Below are positions 8,507 through 16,921 of a stretch of 64,000 bases of DNA, piece after piece. The translations under genes and the position numbers were made by a program. Source of the DNA: Dyella sp. C11. Its GTDB lineage: Bacteria; Pseudomonadota; Gammaproteobacteria; Xanthomonadales; Rhodanobacteraceae. Location: contig NZ_QAVX01000013.1 of the NCBI RefSeq assembly GCF_003121485.1, forward strand, positions 80,359-144,358. The letters are read 5' to 3'. The notes below the pieces were generated by a model, which saw only the letters and a list, made by a program, of their open reading frames with translations, did not search any database and was not told the origin of the DNA. Every line of letters starts with the position of its first letter. The stretch's first letter is position 1.

Positions 8507-10315
8507 ATGCGCGACATCCATGCCATGACGACACGCCCGACCATGACCAGTGGACGACGCTTCGAATTTGGGCCCTGGGTCTACCAGCCCGAAAAGCAGC
8601 TGCTGTTGCGGGATAACACGGCAGTGGTCCTGGGGAATCGCGCCCTGGAAATTCTCGGGATGCTCGTGGAGCGGCCGGGCGAGTTGATCGAGAAAGAGGA
8701 AATCATCGCCCGCGTCTGGCCAACCACCATTGTGGAGGAAAGCAATCTGAAGGTGCATGTGGCAGCCCTTCGCAAGGCGCTGCACGATGGCCTGGGCGAT
8801 GAACGCTACATTGCCACCGTCGTTGGGCGCGGCTATCGGTTTGTTGCACCCGTGATGTGCCACCGCACGGAGCAGTCCTCGCGGATGGATGGCTGTTGCG
8901 GTCCGGGTGGTGCCGGGCGTTCCGGTCCTTTCGCACGCGATTGCCCGTCATTCGTTGTTGGTCGCTCAACGTTGATCAACGACATCTTGAATCAGCTTCC
9001 GGCCAGACGATTCATGTCGCTCGTTGGCCCGGGTGGTGTGGGTAAAACCACGGTAGCGAAGGAGGTCGCGGGGCTGATCACCACGCGACGGCACATGGAG
9101 GTCGTCTACGTCGATCTTGCGGAAGTGGCGGAAGGTCGCCTCGTGGCGGGAGCCATACTTGGTGCCATCGGTTTTACCGCCCGCAGCGTCAACGCGCGCA
9201 CGGCGCTGATGGATCAGCTGCGCGATCGAGAAATGCTCCTGGTGCTTGACGGCGCCGAAGCACTTCTTGGACCCGTGGCGGAGATGGTGGAAAAGATCAA
9301 CGCATGTTCGCGCGATACCCACATACTGGTGACCAGTCGCGAGCCACTCTTTGCACGTGGAGAGCACGTGCTTCGCATCCCGCCGCTGTCCTGTCCCGAC
9401 GAAGGCATGGATCTGGATGAGGTGGAGAGTCGTCGCTACGCCGCTGTCGAACTGTTCATCGAGAGGGCCTCGGCGGCGGGAATGGAGCGCGTATTGACGC
9501 ATGCCGACATGTCGGTGGTGGCTCGCCTGTGTCGTCGCCTGGATGGCATTCCGCTGGCGATTGAGCTTGCAGCAAGCCGGGTGAATGCTTTTGACCTGGC
9601 CAAGCTTGAGCAATTGCTTGAAGGCGACTTGAGGCTGCTTGGCCAGGGTCGCCGAAACGCTCCCGGTCGCCTGCGGACACTGACGGCCAGCGTGGAATGG
9701 AGTTATGCGCTGCTGGCCGAACCGGAACAGCGGCTTCTGCGGCGGCTCGCCATTTTTTCCCACGAATTCAGTTTGAGCGATGCAGAAATCGTGGCAAGCC
9801 AGCACGGGCTTGGACGGGAAGACATCGCCGAATGGCTGGGCAACCTCGTGTCCAAATCGCTCGTCATGGCATGTCCCGAGCAGGACCCCGCCTGCTATCG
9901 ACTGCTGACCACAACACGATGCTTTGCACGGCAAAAACTGGCGCAGCACTTTGAGCTTGAGGACGTCCGCAGGCGCCACGCAGAGTACTGCCTCAAGGTT
10001 GTTGCTGCGCATTCGACGCGACAGCACGCCAATGACGCGGATGGTCATGCACAGAGCAGGCTCGGTGTGGGTGACATCAGGGATGCGCTGGGGTGGGCGA
10101 CCGCGGCCAACGAGGCGCACTCGCTGGCCATAGATATCGCCGTGGCCGCCATGTCGTCGGGGCTTGATCGCCACATGCAGGAAGATTGCTCGCGCGTGCT
10201 GACGATGGCGCGGACAAACGCTGCAGCCGTTTTCGTGAAAGGTGCCGTAAAACACACGCGGTTGTCAGTGGTCCGTGCTGATGATCCGGCACATGAAGAA
10301 TCGTTGCCAGCCTGA
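8507..10315 (+). CDS. OmpR-type winged-helix regulator fused to an NB-ARC-like ATPase
   Basis: The N-terminal 100 residues are an OmpR/PhoB-type winged-helix DNA-binding domain (FEFGPWVYQPEKQLLLRDN ... RKALHDGLGDERYIATVVGRGYRF). After a linker comes an AP/NB-ARC-like NTPase: VGRSTLINDIL, Walker A GPGGVGKTT (near residue 174), Walker B LLVLDGAE, the TSREPL loop and the GIPLAIELAASRV motif. Proteins of this type integrate an intracellular signal through ATP-dependent assembly, often with a C-terminal TPR array. Here the protein ends about 602 aa in, with only a short helical tail, shorter than many family members. It faces the OYE gene 140 bp downstream on the same strand, a possible target. 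Confidence 0.85.
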   Translation: MRDIHAMTTRPTMTSGRRFEFGPWVYQPEKQLLLRDNTAVVLGNRALEILGMLVERPGELIEKEEIIARVWPTTIVEESNLKVHVAALRKALHDGLGDERYIATVVGRGYRFVAPVMCHRTEQSSRMDGCCGPGGAGRSGPFARDCPSFVVGRSTLINDILNQLPARRFMSLVGPGGVGKTTVAKEVAGLITTRRHMEVVYVDLAEVAEGRLVAGAILGAIGFTARSVNARTALMDQLRDREMLLVLDGAEALLGPVAEMVEKINACSRDTHILVTSREPLFARGEHVLRIPPLSCPDEGMDLDEVESRRYAAVELFIERASAAGMERVLTHADMSVVARLCRRLDGIPLAIELAASRVNAFDLAKLEQLLEGDLRLLGQGRRNAPGRLRTLTASVEWSYALLAEPEQRLLRRLAIFSHEFSLSDAEIVASQHGLGREDIAEWLGNLVSKSLVMACPEQDPACYRLLTTTRCFARQKLAQHFELEDVRRRHAEYCLKVVAAHSTRQHANDADGHAQSRLGVGDIRDALGWATAANEAHSLAIDIAVAAMSSGLDRHMQEDCSRVLTMARTNAAAVFVKGAVKHTRLSVVRADDPAHEESLPA

Positions 10316-10456
10316 TCGCCATGGCCGCGTGAAGCACATGGCAGCGGCGCCCAGGCATTGCCGTTGCCTCAATGCTCGAAAAATCACTGAAATTTTCGGG
10401 TGCCGGGCGCATCGTTCTGGCCACCCTTCAGCAAGGTCTCCAGCGGGAGTGACAAC

Positions 10457-11560
10457 ATGGCAAAACCCACACTGTTTTCGCCAGGAAAGCTCGGTGCGAT
10501 GGACGTATCCAATCGCGTGGCCATGGCACCACTGACCCGGTCGCGCGCCGGCATGGATGGCGTGCAAACGCCGCTTGCCGTGGAGTACTACCGCCAACGT
10601 GCTTCGGCGGGCCTCATCATTACCGAGGCAACCAATATTTCCCGGCAGGCTCGTGGCTATGCCTACACGCCTGGCATCTACACGGATGCCCACGTCCAGG
10701 CATGGCTGCCAGTGACGAAGGCGGTACACGATGCAGGTGGTCGCATCGTGGTGCAGTTGTGGCATGTCGGCAGAATGTCGCACACCAGCCTGCAGGAGGC
10801 GGGCGCGGCGCCGGTAGCGCCATCGGCCATCCAGGCGGATGACGAAGTGTTCACGGAGGCCGGCCAGATGCGGCCATCGATGCCACGTGCACTGCGTGCC
10901 GACGAGATTCCGGGAATCATCGATGATTATCGAAATGCCGCCACCAAGGCTTTGCAGGCGGGATTCGATGGGGTCGAGATCCACTCCGCGAATTGCTACC
11001 TGCTTGAACAATTCATCCGCGACAGCACCAACAAGCGAACGGACGCTTACGGCGGGTCAATCGAAAATCGCACGCGGTTGACGCTGGAGGTGGCAAAGGC
11101 CATCTGTGGCATCTGGAGCAGCGACAGGGTGGGCATCAGGCTCTCCCCCATAACCCATGCGGTGGGACACACGCCGTTGGACAGTACGCCACAGGAAACC
11201 TATGGCTTTCTGGCAAGGAAGCTCGGCGAACTGAAGCTGGCGTATCTTCACTGCATCGAGGGTCAGACGCGCGGTGCAAACGATTCAAGGGATTTTGATT
11301 TCAAGGCCCTGCACGCTGCATTTGGTGGCTGGTACATCGCCAACAACAGTTACACGAGAGACCTGGCGATCAGCGCTGTTGATAGTGGACATGCGGACAT
11401 GGTGGCCTTCGGCCGCCCGTTCATCGGCAACCCGGATCTGGTGAGCCGCCTGGAGAACAACTATCCGCTTGTTGTCGCAGACCTGGCGACCTACTACGGC
11501 GGCGCGGCGGCAGGGTATACGGATTTCCCGGTGTACTCACCCCAAAGCAGGAAGGGGTAA
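10457..11560 (+). CDS. Old Yellow Enzyme-family alkene reductase
   Basis: A 367-aa FMN-dependent ene-reductase. These enzymes use NAD(P)H to reduce C=C bonds of enones, nitro compounds or maleimides. The OYE pattern is complete: SNRVAMAPLTRSRAG, a W-H-V-G-R-M-S-H block, the substrate-binding His/Asn pair in EIHSANCYLLEQFI, TDAYGGSIENRTR, and the FMN-phosphate loop MVAFGRPFIGNPD. It belongs to the NemA-like class (His/Asn), unlike the second OYE at 15764. GGGAG before ATG 10457 sets the start. A strong bidirectional terminator separates it from the convergent dps gene. Confidence 0.94.
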   Translation: MAKPTLFSPGKLGAMDVSNRVAMAPLTRSRAGMDGVQTPLAVEYYRQRASAGLIITEATNISRQARGYAYTPGIYTDAHVQAWLPVTKAVHDAGGRIVVQLWHVGRMSHTSLQEAGAAPVAPSAIQADDEVFTEAGQMRPSMPRALRADEIPGIIDDYRNAATKALQAGFDGVEIHSANCYLLEQFIRDSTNKRTDAYGGSIENRTRLTLEVAKAICGIWSSDRVGIRLSPITHAVGHTPLDSTPQETYGFLARKLGELKLAYLHCIEGQTRGANDSRDFDFKALHAAFGGWYIANNSYTRDLAISAVDSGHADMVAFGRPFIGNPDLVSRLENNYPLVVADLATYYGGAAAGYTDFPVYSPQSRKG

Positions 11561-11565
11561 AGCAA

Positions 11566-11600
11566 ATGGTGGACCGGACGCCAGCTCGCCGGTCCACCAT
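11566..11600. terminator. Bidirectional terminator between OYE and dps
   Basis: A perfect 12-bp stem (ATGGTGGACCGG paired with CCGGTCCACCAT) with an 11-nt loop lies 5 bp after the OYE stop and 17 bp after the stop of the convergent dps gene. It has no T-run but is well placed to end transcription from both sides. Confidence 0.75.
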
Positions 11601-11617
11601 GAAAGGCTTCGCCCTGG

Positions 11618-12151
11618 TCAGGAACGCCGCCCAGTCTCGAATAGAAACCAGACGCGACGTTCCGCTTCGTCAATCCAGTTTTCCAGCAGGCTGGCCGTGG
11701 CCACGTCACCGCATTCGTCGCATAGCCCGTGCGTTTCGCGCATGAATCCAGCCAGTCGCTGATTGTCTTCGCGAAGCTCGGCCAGCATGTCATCGGGGGT
11801 TACAAAGTCCGCGTCGTTGTCCGACAGGCGGGCGAGCCGCTTTGCGTGACCCAATGAACGCAGTGTTGTGCCGCCCAGCTTTCGTACACGTTCGGCGATG
11901 GGGTCCATGGCGGCGTAGATTTCGTCGGATTGCTCGTCCAGGAGCAGGTGGTAATCGCGAAAGTACGGACCCGACATGTGCCAGTGGAAATTTTTCGTTT
12001 TCAGGTACAGGGAAAGGACATCCGACAGCAGGGCATTGAGCTCGCCGGCGATGTCACGGACGGCCTTTTCGTTGAGTGCCGATGGGGTGTGCAGGGCCGC
12101 CGTCTGGCGAGTGGCGGCGGAAGCGGTCTTGGCGATGCGTGGTTTGGCCAT
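11618..12151 (-). CDS. dps: Dps-family ferritin-like DNA-protection protein
   Basis: A 177-aa Dps protein. It oxidises and stores iron, consuming hydrogen peroxide, and in many species coats DNA in stationary phase. The inter-subunit ferroxidase ligands are present: His in YLKTKNFHWHMSGPYF and the Asp/Glu pair in LLLDEQSDEIYAAMDPIAER. The C-terminal GLCDECGDVATASLLENWID block is typical. The first 20 residues are Lys/Arg/Ala-rich (MAKPRIAKTAS), like other Dps tails that bind DNA. It is transcribed alone, convergent with the OYE gene, in a stretch rich in redox enzymes, which fits an oxidative-stress context. Confidence 0.93.
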   Translation of the reverse strand: MAKPRIAKTASAATRQTAALHTPSALNEKAVRDIAGELNALLSDVLSLYLKTKNFHWHMSGPYFRDYHLLLDEQSDEIYAAMDPIAERVRKLGGTTLRSLGHAKRLARLSDNDADFVTPDDMLAELREDNQRLAGFMRETHGLCDECGDVATASLLENWIDEAERRVWFLFETGRRS

Positions 12152-12208
12152 CGGTTGTCTCCCGGATGACTTGGCGTCAGCTTGCGAAGGTGTGTTGTGC
12201 GTGGTGCG

Positions 12209-13585
12209 TCACGTCCTGAAGACCACCATTTTTTCAGCTGTCATCTCATGCATGGTGAAAGGAATGCCGCCAACGCCATGACCGGAAACGTGACGGCCGG
12301 CGAAGGGCATCCAATCCACACGGAACGCAGTGTGGTCGTTCACCATCACCGTCGATGCATCCAATCGCTCCGCGGCTTCCATGGCCGATGCCAGCTCGCT
12401 GGTGAAGATGCTCGATTGAAAGGCGACGGGAAGCGAGTTGGCCTCGCGAATGGCTTCGTCCAGCGTCCGAAACGAATACACGCACGTCAGCGGCCCGAAG
12501 ACCTCAAGCGTGGATACCTTGGCATCTTTCGCAGGGTGCACCAGGATAGACGGGCGCAGCGTGGTCTCGCTGACACGTCCACCTCCAATGAGCCGGGTAC
12601 CCTGGGCGACGGCTTCGTCGATCCAGCCTTGCACGCGAGTGGATTCCGCCGGCGTAATAAGCGGACCCACTTCGGTGGCGGGCAATGTGGGATCTCCCAC
12701 ATTCAACGCGGTGACGCGCCTGGCAAATCGCTCGATAAATTCTTCCTCGATGTCCTCGTGGACATAGATCCGCTGCACGGAAACACAAACCTGGCCGGCA
12801 TGGTAGTAGCCACCCTTGGCCAGCGGCTCGATGATCTTGTCCAGGTCGGCGCTCCTGTCGACGATCGCGGGCGCGACGCCGCCATGTTCCAGTGCGCAGC
12901 GCGCGCCGGGCGCAAGCTTGGATCGCAGATGCCAGCCCACCGCTGCCGAGCCAATGAAACTCAGAAAGGCGACGCGTGGATCGGAAGCAAACGCCTCCGA
13001 CAATCCGCGCTCTTCAGGAAGAAAGGTTTGCACCCAGCCCTCCGGGACCCCGGCTTCCAGTGCCAGCTTGACCAGTTCGAATCAGTTGAGTGGCGTGGAA
13101 CTGGCCGGCTTCACGATGACCGGGCAGCCCGTGGCAATGGCCGGGGCTATCTGGTGCACGATCAGGTTGAGCGGATGGTTGAATGCCGAAATCGCTGCGA
13201 CCACGCCGATAGGTTCTTCCAGGGTCCAGGCCCGGCGATTGACGCTGGCCTTGGTTATTCCCATGGGAATTTCGCGGCCGGCGCGAGTTCGCAGGATTTC
13301 CGTCGCGCTGCGGAGTCCGTCGACGGCGCGATCGGTTTCGATAAGCGCATCCGTGTACGGCTTACCGCCTTCGCGTGCTATCTGCTGGCCAAAATGTTCG
13401 CGGCGACCCTCAACAAGCGTCGCAAGCTTGCGCAGGATATCGATGCGCTCGTACGGCTTCAGCCACGCTCGCCTGTCCTTGAACAGGCGGTGCGCAGTGG
13501 CAAGCTTTCGTTCAAGGCTTTGCGCGTCATCACCGGGCAGCTCCGAAATCAACTGGCGGTCAAATGCCTGTACGACCTTGATCAT
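12209..13585 (-). pseudogene. Aldehyde dehydrogenase interrupted by an in-frame TGA
   Basis: Read from ATG 13585 (CGGAGAA before it), the first 167 codons give an ALDH N-terminus through PASSTPLN, then TGA at 13082-13084, then the same frame continues as FELVKLALEAGVPEGW and on to a complete C-terminal half. The downstream part has the catalytic Glu (ALEHGG) and Cys (GQVCVSVQR). No bases are missing or added, so one base change (for example from TGC or TGG) explains the break. The whole frame would encode about 458 aa, slightly short for ALDH. It is either a recent pseudogene or a base-call error; the downstream piece alone lacks the cofactor-binding part. The intact ancestor would oxidise an aldehyde with NAD(P). 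Confidence 0.88.
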
Positions 13586-13994
13586 GGTGTTCTCCGGGCA
13601 TGGTGTCGTCGAGCGAGACGCGCCGCGGTACGGGCGCAGGTCGTGGCTTTTCATGAAGCATGGCGATGCGCCAGTGCTCAGCGCGTGAGGCGCCGTTGAA
13701 AGCCATGTTGTACCCCGATCATGCCCGCACCAGACGTTAAGCCTCGTGAGTTTCAGTAAAGAGCAGCTGCAGCGTTGCCGGCTGTTGTGCCGATATATCC
13801 GTTGATGTTCACGGCATTTCACAATATTTAACCGGCGGGAAGCACTGTCTCCCGTCTACTCTTTGGCCACGTGGATCGCGCGCGGCGGAGGGCCATTCCG
13901 CTCGGTCTGCCCGCAGCGAATTGGCTTGGCTGGTGCGACGCAGAGTCAGGGTTGGCAAGACTTTCCAGCACCTGCGCCCAACGGAGGCAGTGCC
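13586..13994. promoter_or_regulatory. Divergent intergenic region between ALDH and ABM gene
   Basis: This 409-bp region holds the promoters of the leftward ALDH gene and the rightward ABM gene. It contains an AT-rich stretch around 13810-13835 (TTCACAATATTTAACCGG). No regulator gene or clear palindrome is seen. Confidence 0.35.
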
Positions 13995-14300
13995 GTGACC
14001 AGCATGATCAAAGTTGTTGCCGTATTGGCCGCCCGGCCCGGGCGGACAACCGAACTCAAGGCGTTACTGGACCAAATGCTTGCATCTTCACGGGCCGAGT
14101 CAGGCAACCTCCGTTACGACCTGTGGCAGGACATCGAAGATCCGGGCCGCTTTCTATTGGACGAGCTCTATCTCGACGACGATGCATTGCTTGCGCACCG
14201 ATCGAGCCCTCATTTCCAGGACTACCTGTCTCGGATCAACGATCTGGCCGACCGCACGGCAGCCGCCGTCCGCGCGCTCAATGTGGATTGGGATGGTTGA
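13995..14300 (+). CDS. Antibiotic-biosynthesis-monooxygenase (ABM) domain protein
   Basis: A 101-aa dimeric ferredoxin-like alpha-beta-barrel protein of the ABM/YgiN type. The family run is visible: IKVVAVLAARPGRTTELKAL, then SRAESGNLRYDLWQDIEDPG, then FLLDELYLDDDALLAHRSSPHFQ. Members act as cofactor-less quinol monooxygenases or as handlers of reactive small molecules; the residues visible here do not separate these. The start is decided by the ribosome-binding site: GGAGG lies 7 nt before GTG 13995 but 16 nt before the in-frame ATG at 14004, so GTG is preferred. The MFS exporter follows about 100 bp downstream on the same strand. Confidence 0.85.
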   Translation: MTSMIKVVAVLAARPGRTTELKALLDQMLASSRAESGNLRYDLWQDIEDPGRFLLDELYLDDDALLAHRSSPHFQDYLSRINDLADRTAAAVRALNVDWDG

Positions 14301-14402
14301 TCGGTCGCTTGCCATGTTCTCCTCGTCTTTGGCGAGACAACCGGAGTGCGTTCACCCATGCGGTGCGGCGTACTTGCAGTGCCTTCATGGCGGAGCGTCC
14401 CC

Positions 14403-15632
14403 ATGCATGAAAAGGCGTTCGACGGGCAGTGCTCCACTATTCATCGGCACTGCAGTGAAGGAGATATCCGGCGCAAGCGGTCGCTGGCGTTGTTTGCACT
14501 GGCGCTGGGAAGCTTCTGCATCGGCACCTCCGAGTTCGCGAGCATGGGAATACTGCAGCTGTTCGCGGCCGACATGCGGATAACTATTCCCCGCGCAACT
14601 GACGCCATCACGGCCTATGCGCTTGGTGTGGTGATCGGTGCGCCATTGGTTACGCTCGCCGCAGCCAGCTTGAACCGACGCACACTTCTGCTTGGCTTGA
14701 TGGCACTGTTTGCGGCGGGCAATCTGTTTTCAGGGATGGCTGCCAACCTTGGCATGCTCACGGTGGCCCGATTCATCAGCGGCATGCCCCAGGGTGCCTA
14801 CTTTGGCGCGGGCGCGGTCGTGGCATCCTGCCTGGTGGGCCCGGGCAGTGGCGGCAGGGCTTTTGCCCTGGTGATGACCGGGTTGACCATCGCCACCATC
14901 GTCGGATCGCCGCTCGCCACGTTTCTTGGTCAAACCCTGGGGTGGCGATCCACCTACGCCACCGTCGCCGGGCTTGCGATTCTGGCACTGCTCGCGTTGT
15001 GGTCGTGGGTGCCCCGTTCGGCGGCATTTGATGGCGGCCCTATCACCCAGGAATTGGGCTCTCTACGAAACATCAACGTGTGGGGGACGATGCTTGTGGC
15101 CGCACTGGGTGTTGCCAGTATTTTCGCGGTGTACACCTTCATTGGCCCTTTCGTAACGGATGAGGCGCTGCTCAACCCGCGCTGGATTCCCTTCGCTCTG
15201 GCCTTGTTTGGGATCGGTATGACGGTGGGTAACTTGATAGGTGGGCGGCTCGCTGATGGTCATCCTTCACGGGGGCTTGTTCTCGGCTTTGGGAGCGCCC
15301 TGGTGGTGTTGGCCGTGCTTGCCGTATGCGGATCATCGGCTGCCGTGTTGATGCCTGCACTGTTTGGCGTGGGGCTCACCATGATGATGGCGATTCCGAC
15401 CATACAGGTGCGACTGACGCAGTACGCTCCCACGGCGCCGACGCTCATGGGCGCCATGAACCTGGCGTCGCTCAATGTAGCCAACGCCATTGGCGCATGG
15501 TCTGGCGCACACGCGATAGCCAGCGGGTACGGACTTCTATCGGCCGCGTGGGCAGGATTTGCATTGACCATGCTCGGCTTGCTGGTTTTCCTTTTCAGCC
15601 TGCGACGGTCATCTCGCCTGGCCGTCGCGTAA
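14403..15632 (+). CDS. MFS transporter, DHA1-like (AraJ/YdhP type)
   Basis: A 409-aa major-facilitator protein with twelve hydrophobic segments. The opening LALFALALGSFCIGTSEF and GILQLFAADM resemble the AraJ/YdhP-like drug:H+ antiporter-1 group, and the loop-2/3 region contains LNRRTLLLGLMALFAAGN. GGAG at 14392 lies 7 nt before ATG 14403, which decides the start against the longer frame from 14346. Likely an exporter of small organic molecules by proton antiport; the substrate is unknown. It sits between an ABM-domain protein and a second OYE on the same strand, which suggests export of the products or toxins that these enzymes handle (inference). Confidence 0.87.
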   Translation: MHEKAFDGQCSTIHRHCSEGDIRRKRSLALFALALGSFCIGTSEFASMGILQLFAADMRITIPRATDAITAYALGVVIGAPLVTLAAASLNRRTLLLGLMALFAAGNLFSGMAANLGMLTVARFISGMPQGAYFGAGAVVASCLVGPGSGGRAFALVMTGLTIATIVGSPLATFLGQTLGWRSTYATVAGLAILALLALWSWVPRSAAFDGGPITQELGSLRNINVWGTMLVAALGVASIFAVYTFIGPFVTDEALLNPRWIPFALALFGIGMTVGNLIGGRLADGHPSRGLVLGFGSALVVLAVLAVCGSSAAVLMPALFGVGLTMMMAIPTIQVRLTQYAPTAPTLMGAMNLASLNVANAIGAWSGAHAIASGYGLLSAAWAGFALTMLGLLVFLFSLRRSSRLAVA

Positions 15633-15763
15633 GGCATGACCGGTGTTCATCGCCCAAGGTGTCGGCGAGTATCAACAAATGAGACAGCATCAAGGCGCGT
15701 ATCAGGCATCCGCTTGCTGATGCATGAAGTCACGAAGGCCTCATCGACAGAGGGGTTTGTGCC

Positions 15764-16879
15764 GTGTCAAAGCCAGTTCTTTTCCAGCCACTGCAGATTG
15801 GCAAGCTTCATCTGCCCAACCGCATCGTGATTGCCCCGATGTGCCAGTACTCGGCCGAAAACGGGTGCATGAACTCGTGGCATCTCATGCACCTGGGGCA
15901 GTTGGCCATGTCCGGCGCGGCGATTCTTTTCATTGAGGCCAGCGCCGTGCTACCAGAGGGCCGGATTACCTATGCCGACGTCGGCCTCTGGAATGACGAG
16001 ACGGAAGCGGCCATGCGCAAGACGCTGGAAGGCATCCGCCAATGGTCGGGCATGCATATGGGAATCCAGCTTTGTCACGCGGGACGCAAAGCGTCATCGG
16101 AAGTGCCGTGGAAGGGTGGCGGCCAATTCCCGCCATGGGAGCCACTGGGCTGGCAGACGTTTGCACCATCCGCCGTGGCATACAACGAACACCATCCCAC
16201 GCCCGTGGCGCTGAGTCATCACGACATGCACAACGTGCGCGAGGCGTTCGTGCAGGCAGCGTTGCGGGCAGCGCGCCTGGGTATTGATGTGGTGCAACTG
16301 CATGCTGCGCACGGGTACCTGTTGCACCAGTTCCTGTCGCCGCTCACCAACCGCCGCGATGACGGATATGGCGGATCGCTGGAAGGGCGCATGCGGTTTC
16401 CGCTTGAGGTGTTCGATGCCGTTCGCGCGGCCTTTCCCAAGGACCGTCCCGTGTCGGTGCGCGTGTCCGCCACCGACTGGGTGGAGGGAGGCTGGAATCT
16501 TGAGGAAACGCTGGTTTTTGCCAAGGAACTGGAGCGGCGTGGTTGCGATGCCATCCACGTTTCCAGCGGCGGGTTGCACCATGCGCAGGCGATTCCGGTC
16601 GGGCCGAGCTATCAGGTTCCCCTGGCCCGCGCCGTGAGGAACGTTGTTGACATTCCCGTGGTCGCCGTCGGCTTGATCACCGGCTACGAACAGGCGGAAG
16701 CGATTGTCGCCACGGGAGATGCCCACTTGATCGCATTGGCGCGCACCATCCTCTATGACCCTCGCTGGCCATGGCACGCCGCCGCGCACCTGGGAGGGCA
16801 GGTGAGGGCGCCCAACCAGTATCTGCGGTGCCAGCCGCGCCAGCACCGGCATCTGTTTGAAGAGAATTCCACGCAGTGA
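15764..16879 (+). CDS. NADH:flavin oxidoreductase / Old Yellow Enzyme, YqjM-like
   Basis: A 371-aa FMN-dependent ene-reductase of the YqjM class. Marks: LPNRIVIAPMCQYSAENGCM (the Cys that tunes FMN in this class), MGIQLCHAGRKAS, the His/His substrate pair in VQLHAAHGYLLHQFLSPLTN, DDGYGGSLEGRMRF, and the conserved VSVRVSATDWVEGGW. The translation starts at GTG 15764, with GAGGGG about 10 nt upstream. With the NemA-type enzyme at 10457 this gives two OYEs of different classes within 6 kb. The C-terminal QYLRCQPRQHRH segment matches the arginine-finger region that completes the neighbour's active site in YqjM-type dimers. Confidence 0.93.
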   Translation: MSKPVLFQPLQIGKLHLPNRIVIAPMCQYSAENGCMNSWHLMHLGQLAMSGAAILFIEASAVLPEGRITYADVGLWNDETEAAMRKTLEGIRQWSGMHMGIQLCHAGRKASSEVPWKGGGQFPPWEPLGWQTFAPSAVAYNEHHPTPVALSHHDMHNVREAFVQAALRAARLGIDVVQLHAAHGYLLHQFLSPLTNRRDDGYGGSLEGRMRFPLEVFDAVRAAFPKDRPVSVRVSATDWVEGGWNLEETLVFAKELERRGCDAIHVSSGGLHHAQAIPVGPSYQVPLARAVRNVVDIPVVAVGLITGYEQAEAIVATGDAHLIALARTILYDPRWPWHAAAHLGGQVRAPNQYLRCQPRQHRHLFEENSTQ

Positions 16880-16921
16880 GGTCGTCGCGCCTGCGTCCGC
16901 GAATGCATCATCAGGTGATGG

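Noticed and set aside
8966..10255. 429-codon minus-strand open frame
   Set aside because: Antisense to the wHTH-ATPase gene; no recognisable motif and biased composition.
13082..13084. TGA as a selenocysteine codon in ALDH
   Set aside because: The position is not the catalytic Cys, no SECIS-like hairpin is evident after it, and ALDHs are not known selenoproteins.
12182..13699. 505-codon plus-strand open frame
   Set aside because: It is antisense to the interrupted ALDH, which has clear catalytic motifs on the minus strand. The plus-strand product is Arg/Gln-rich without motifs.
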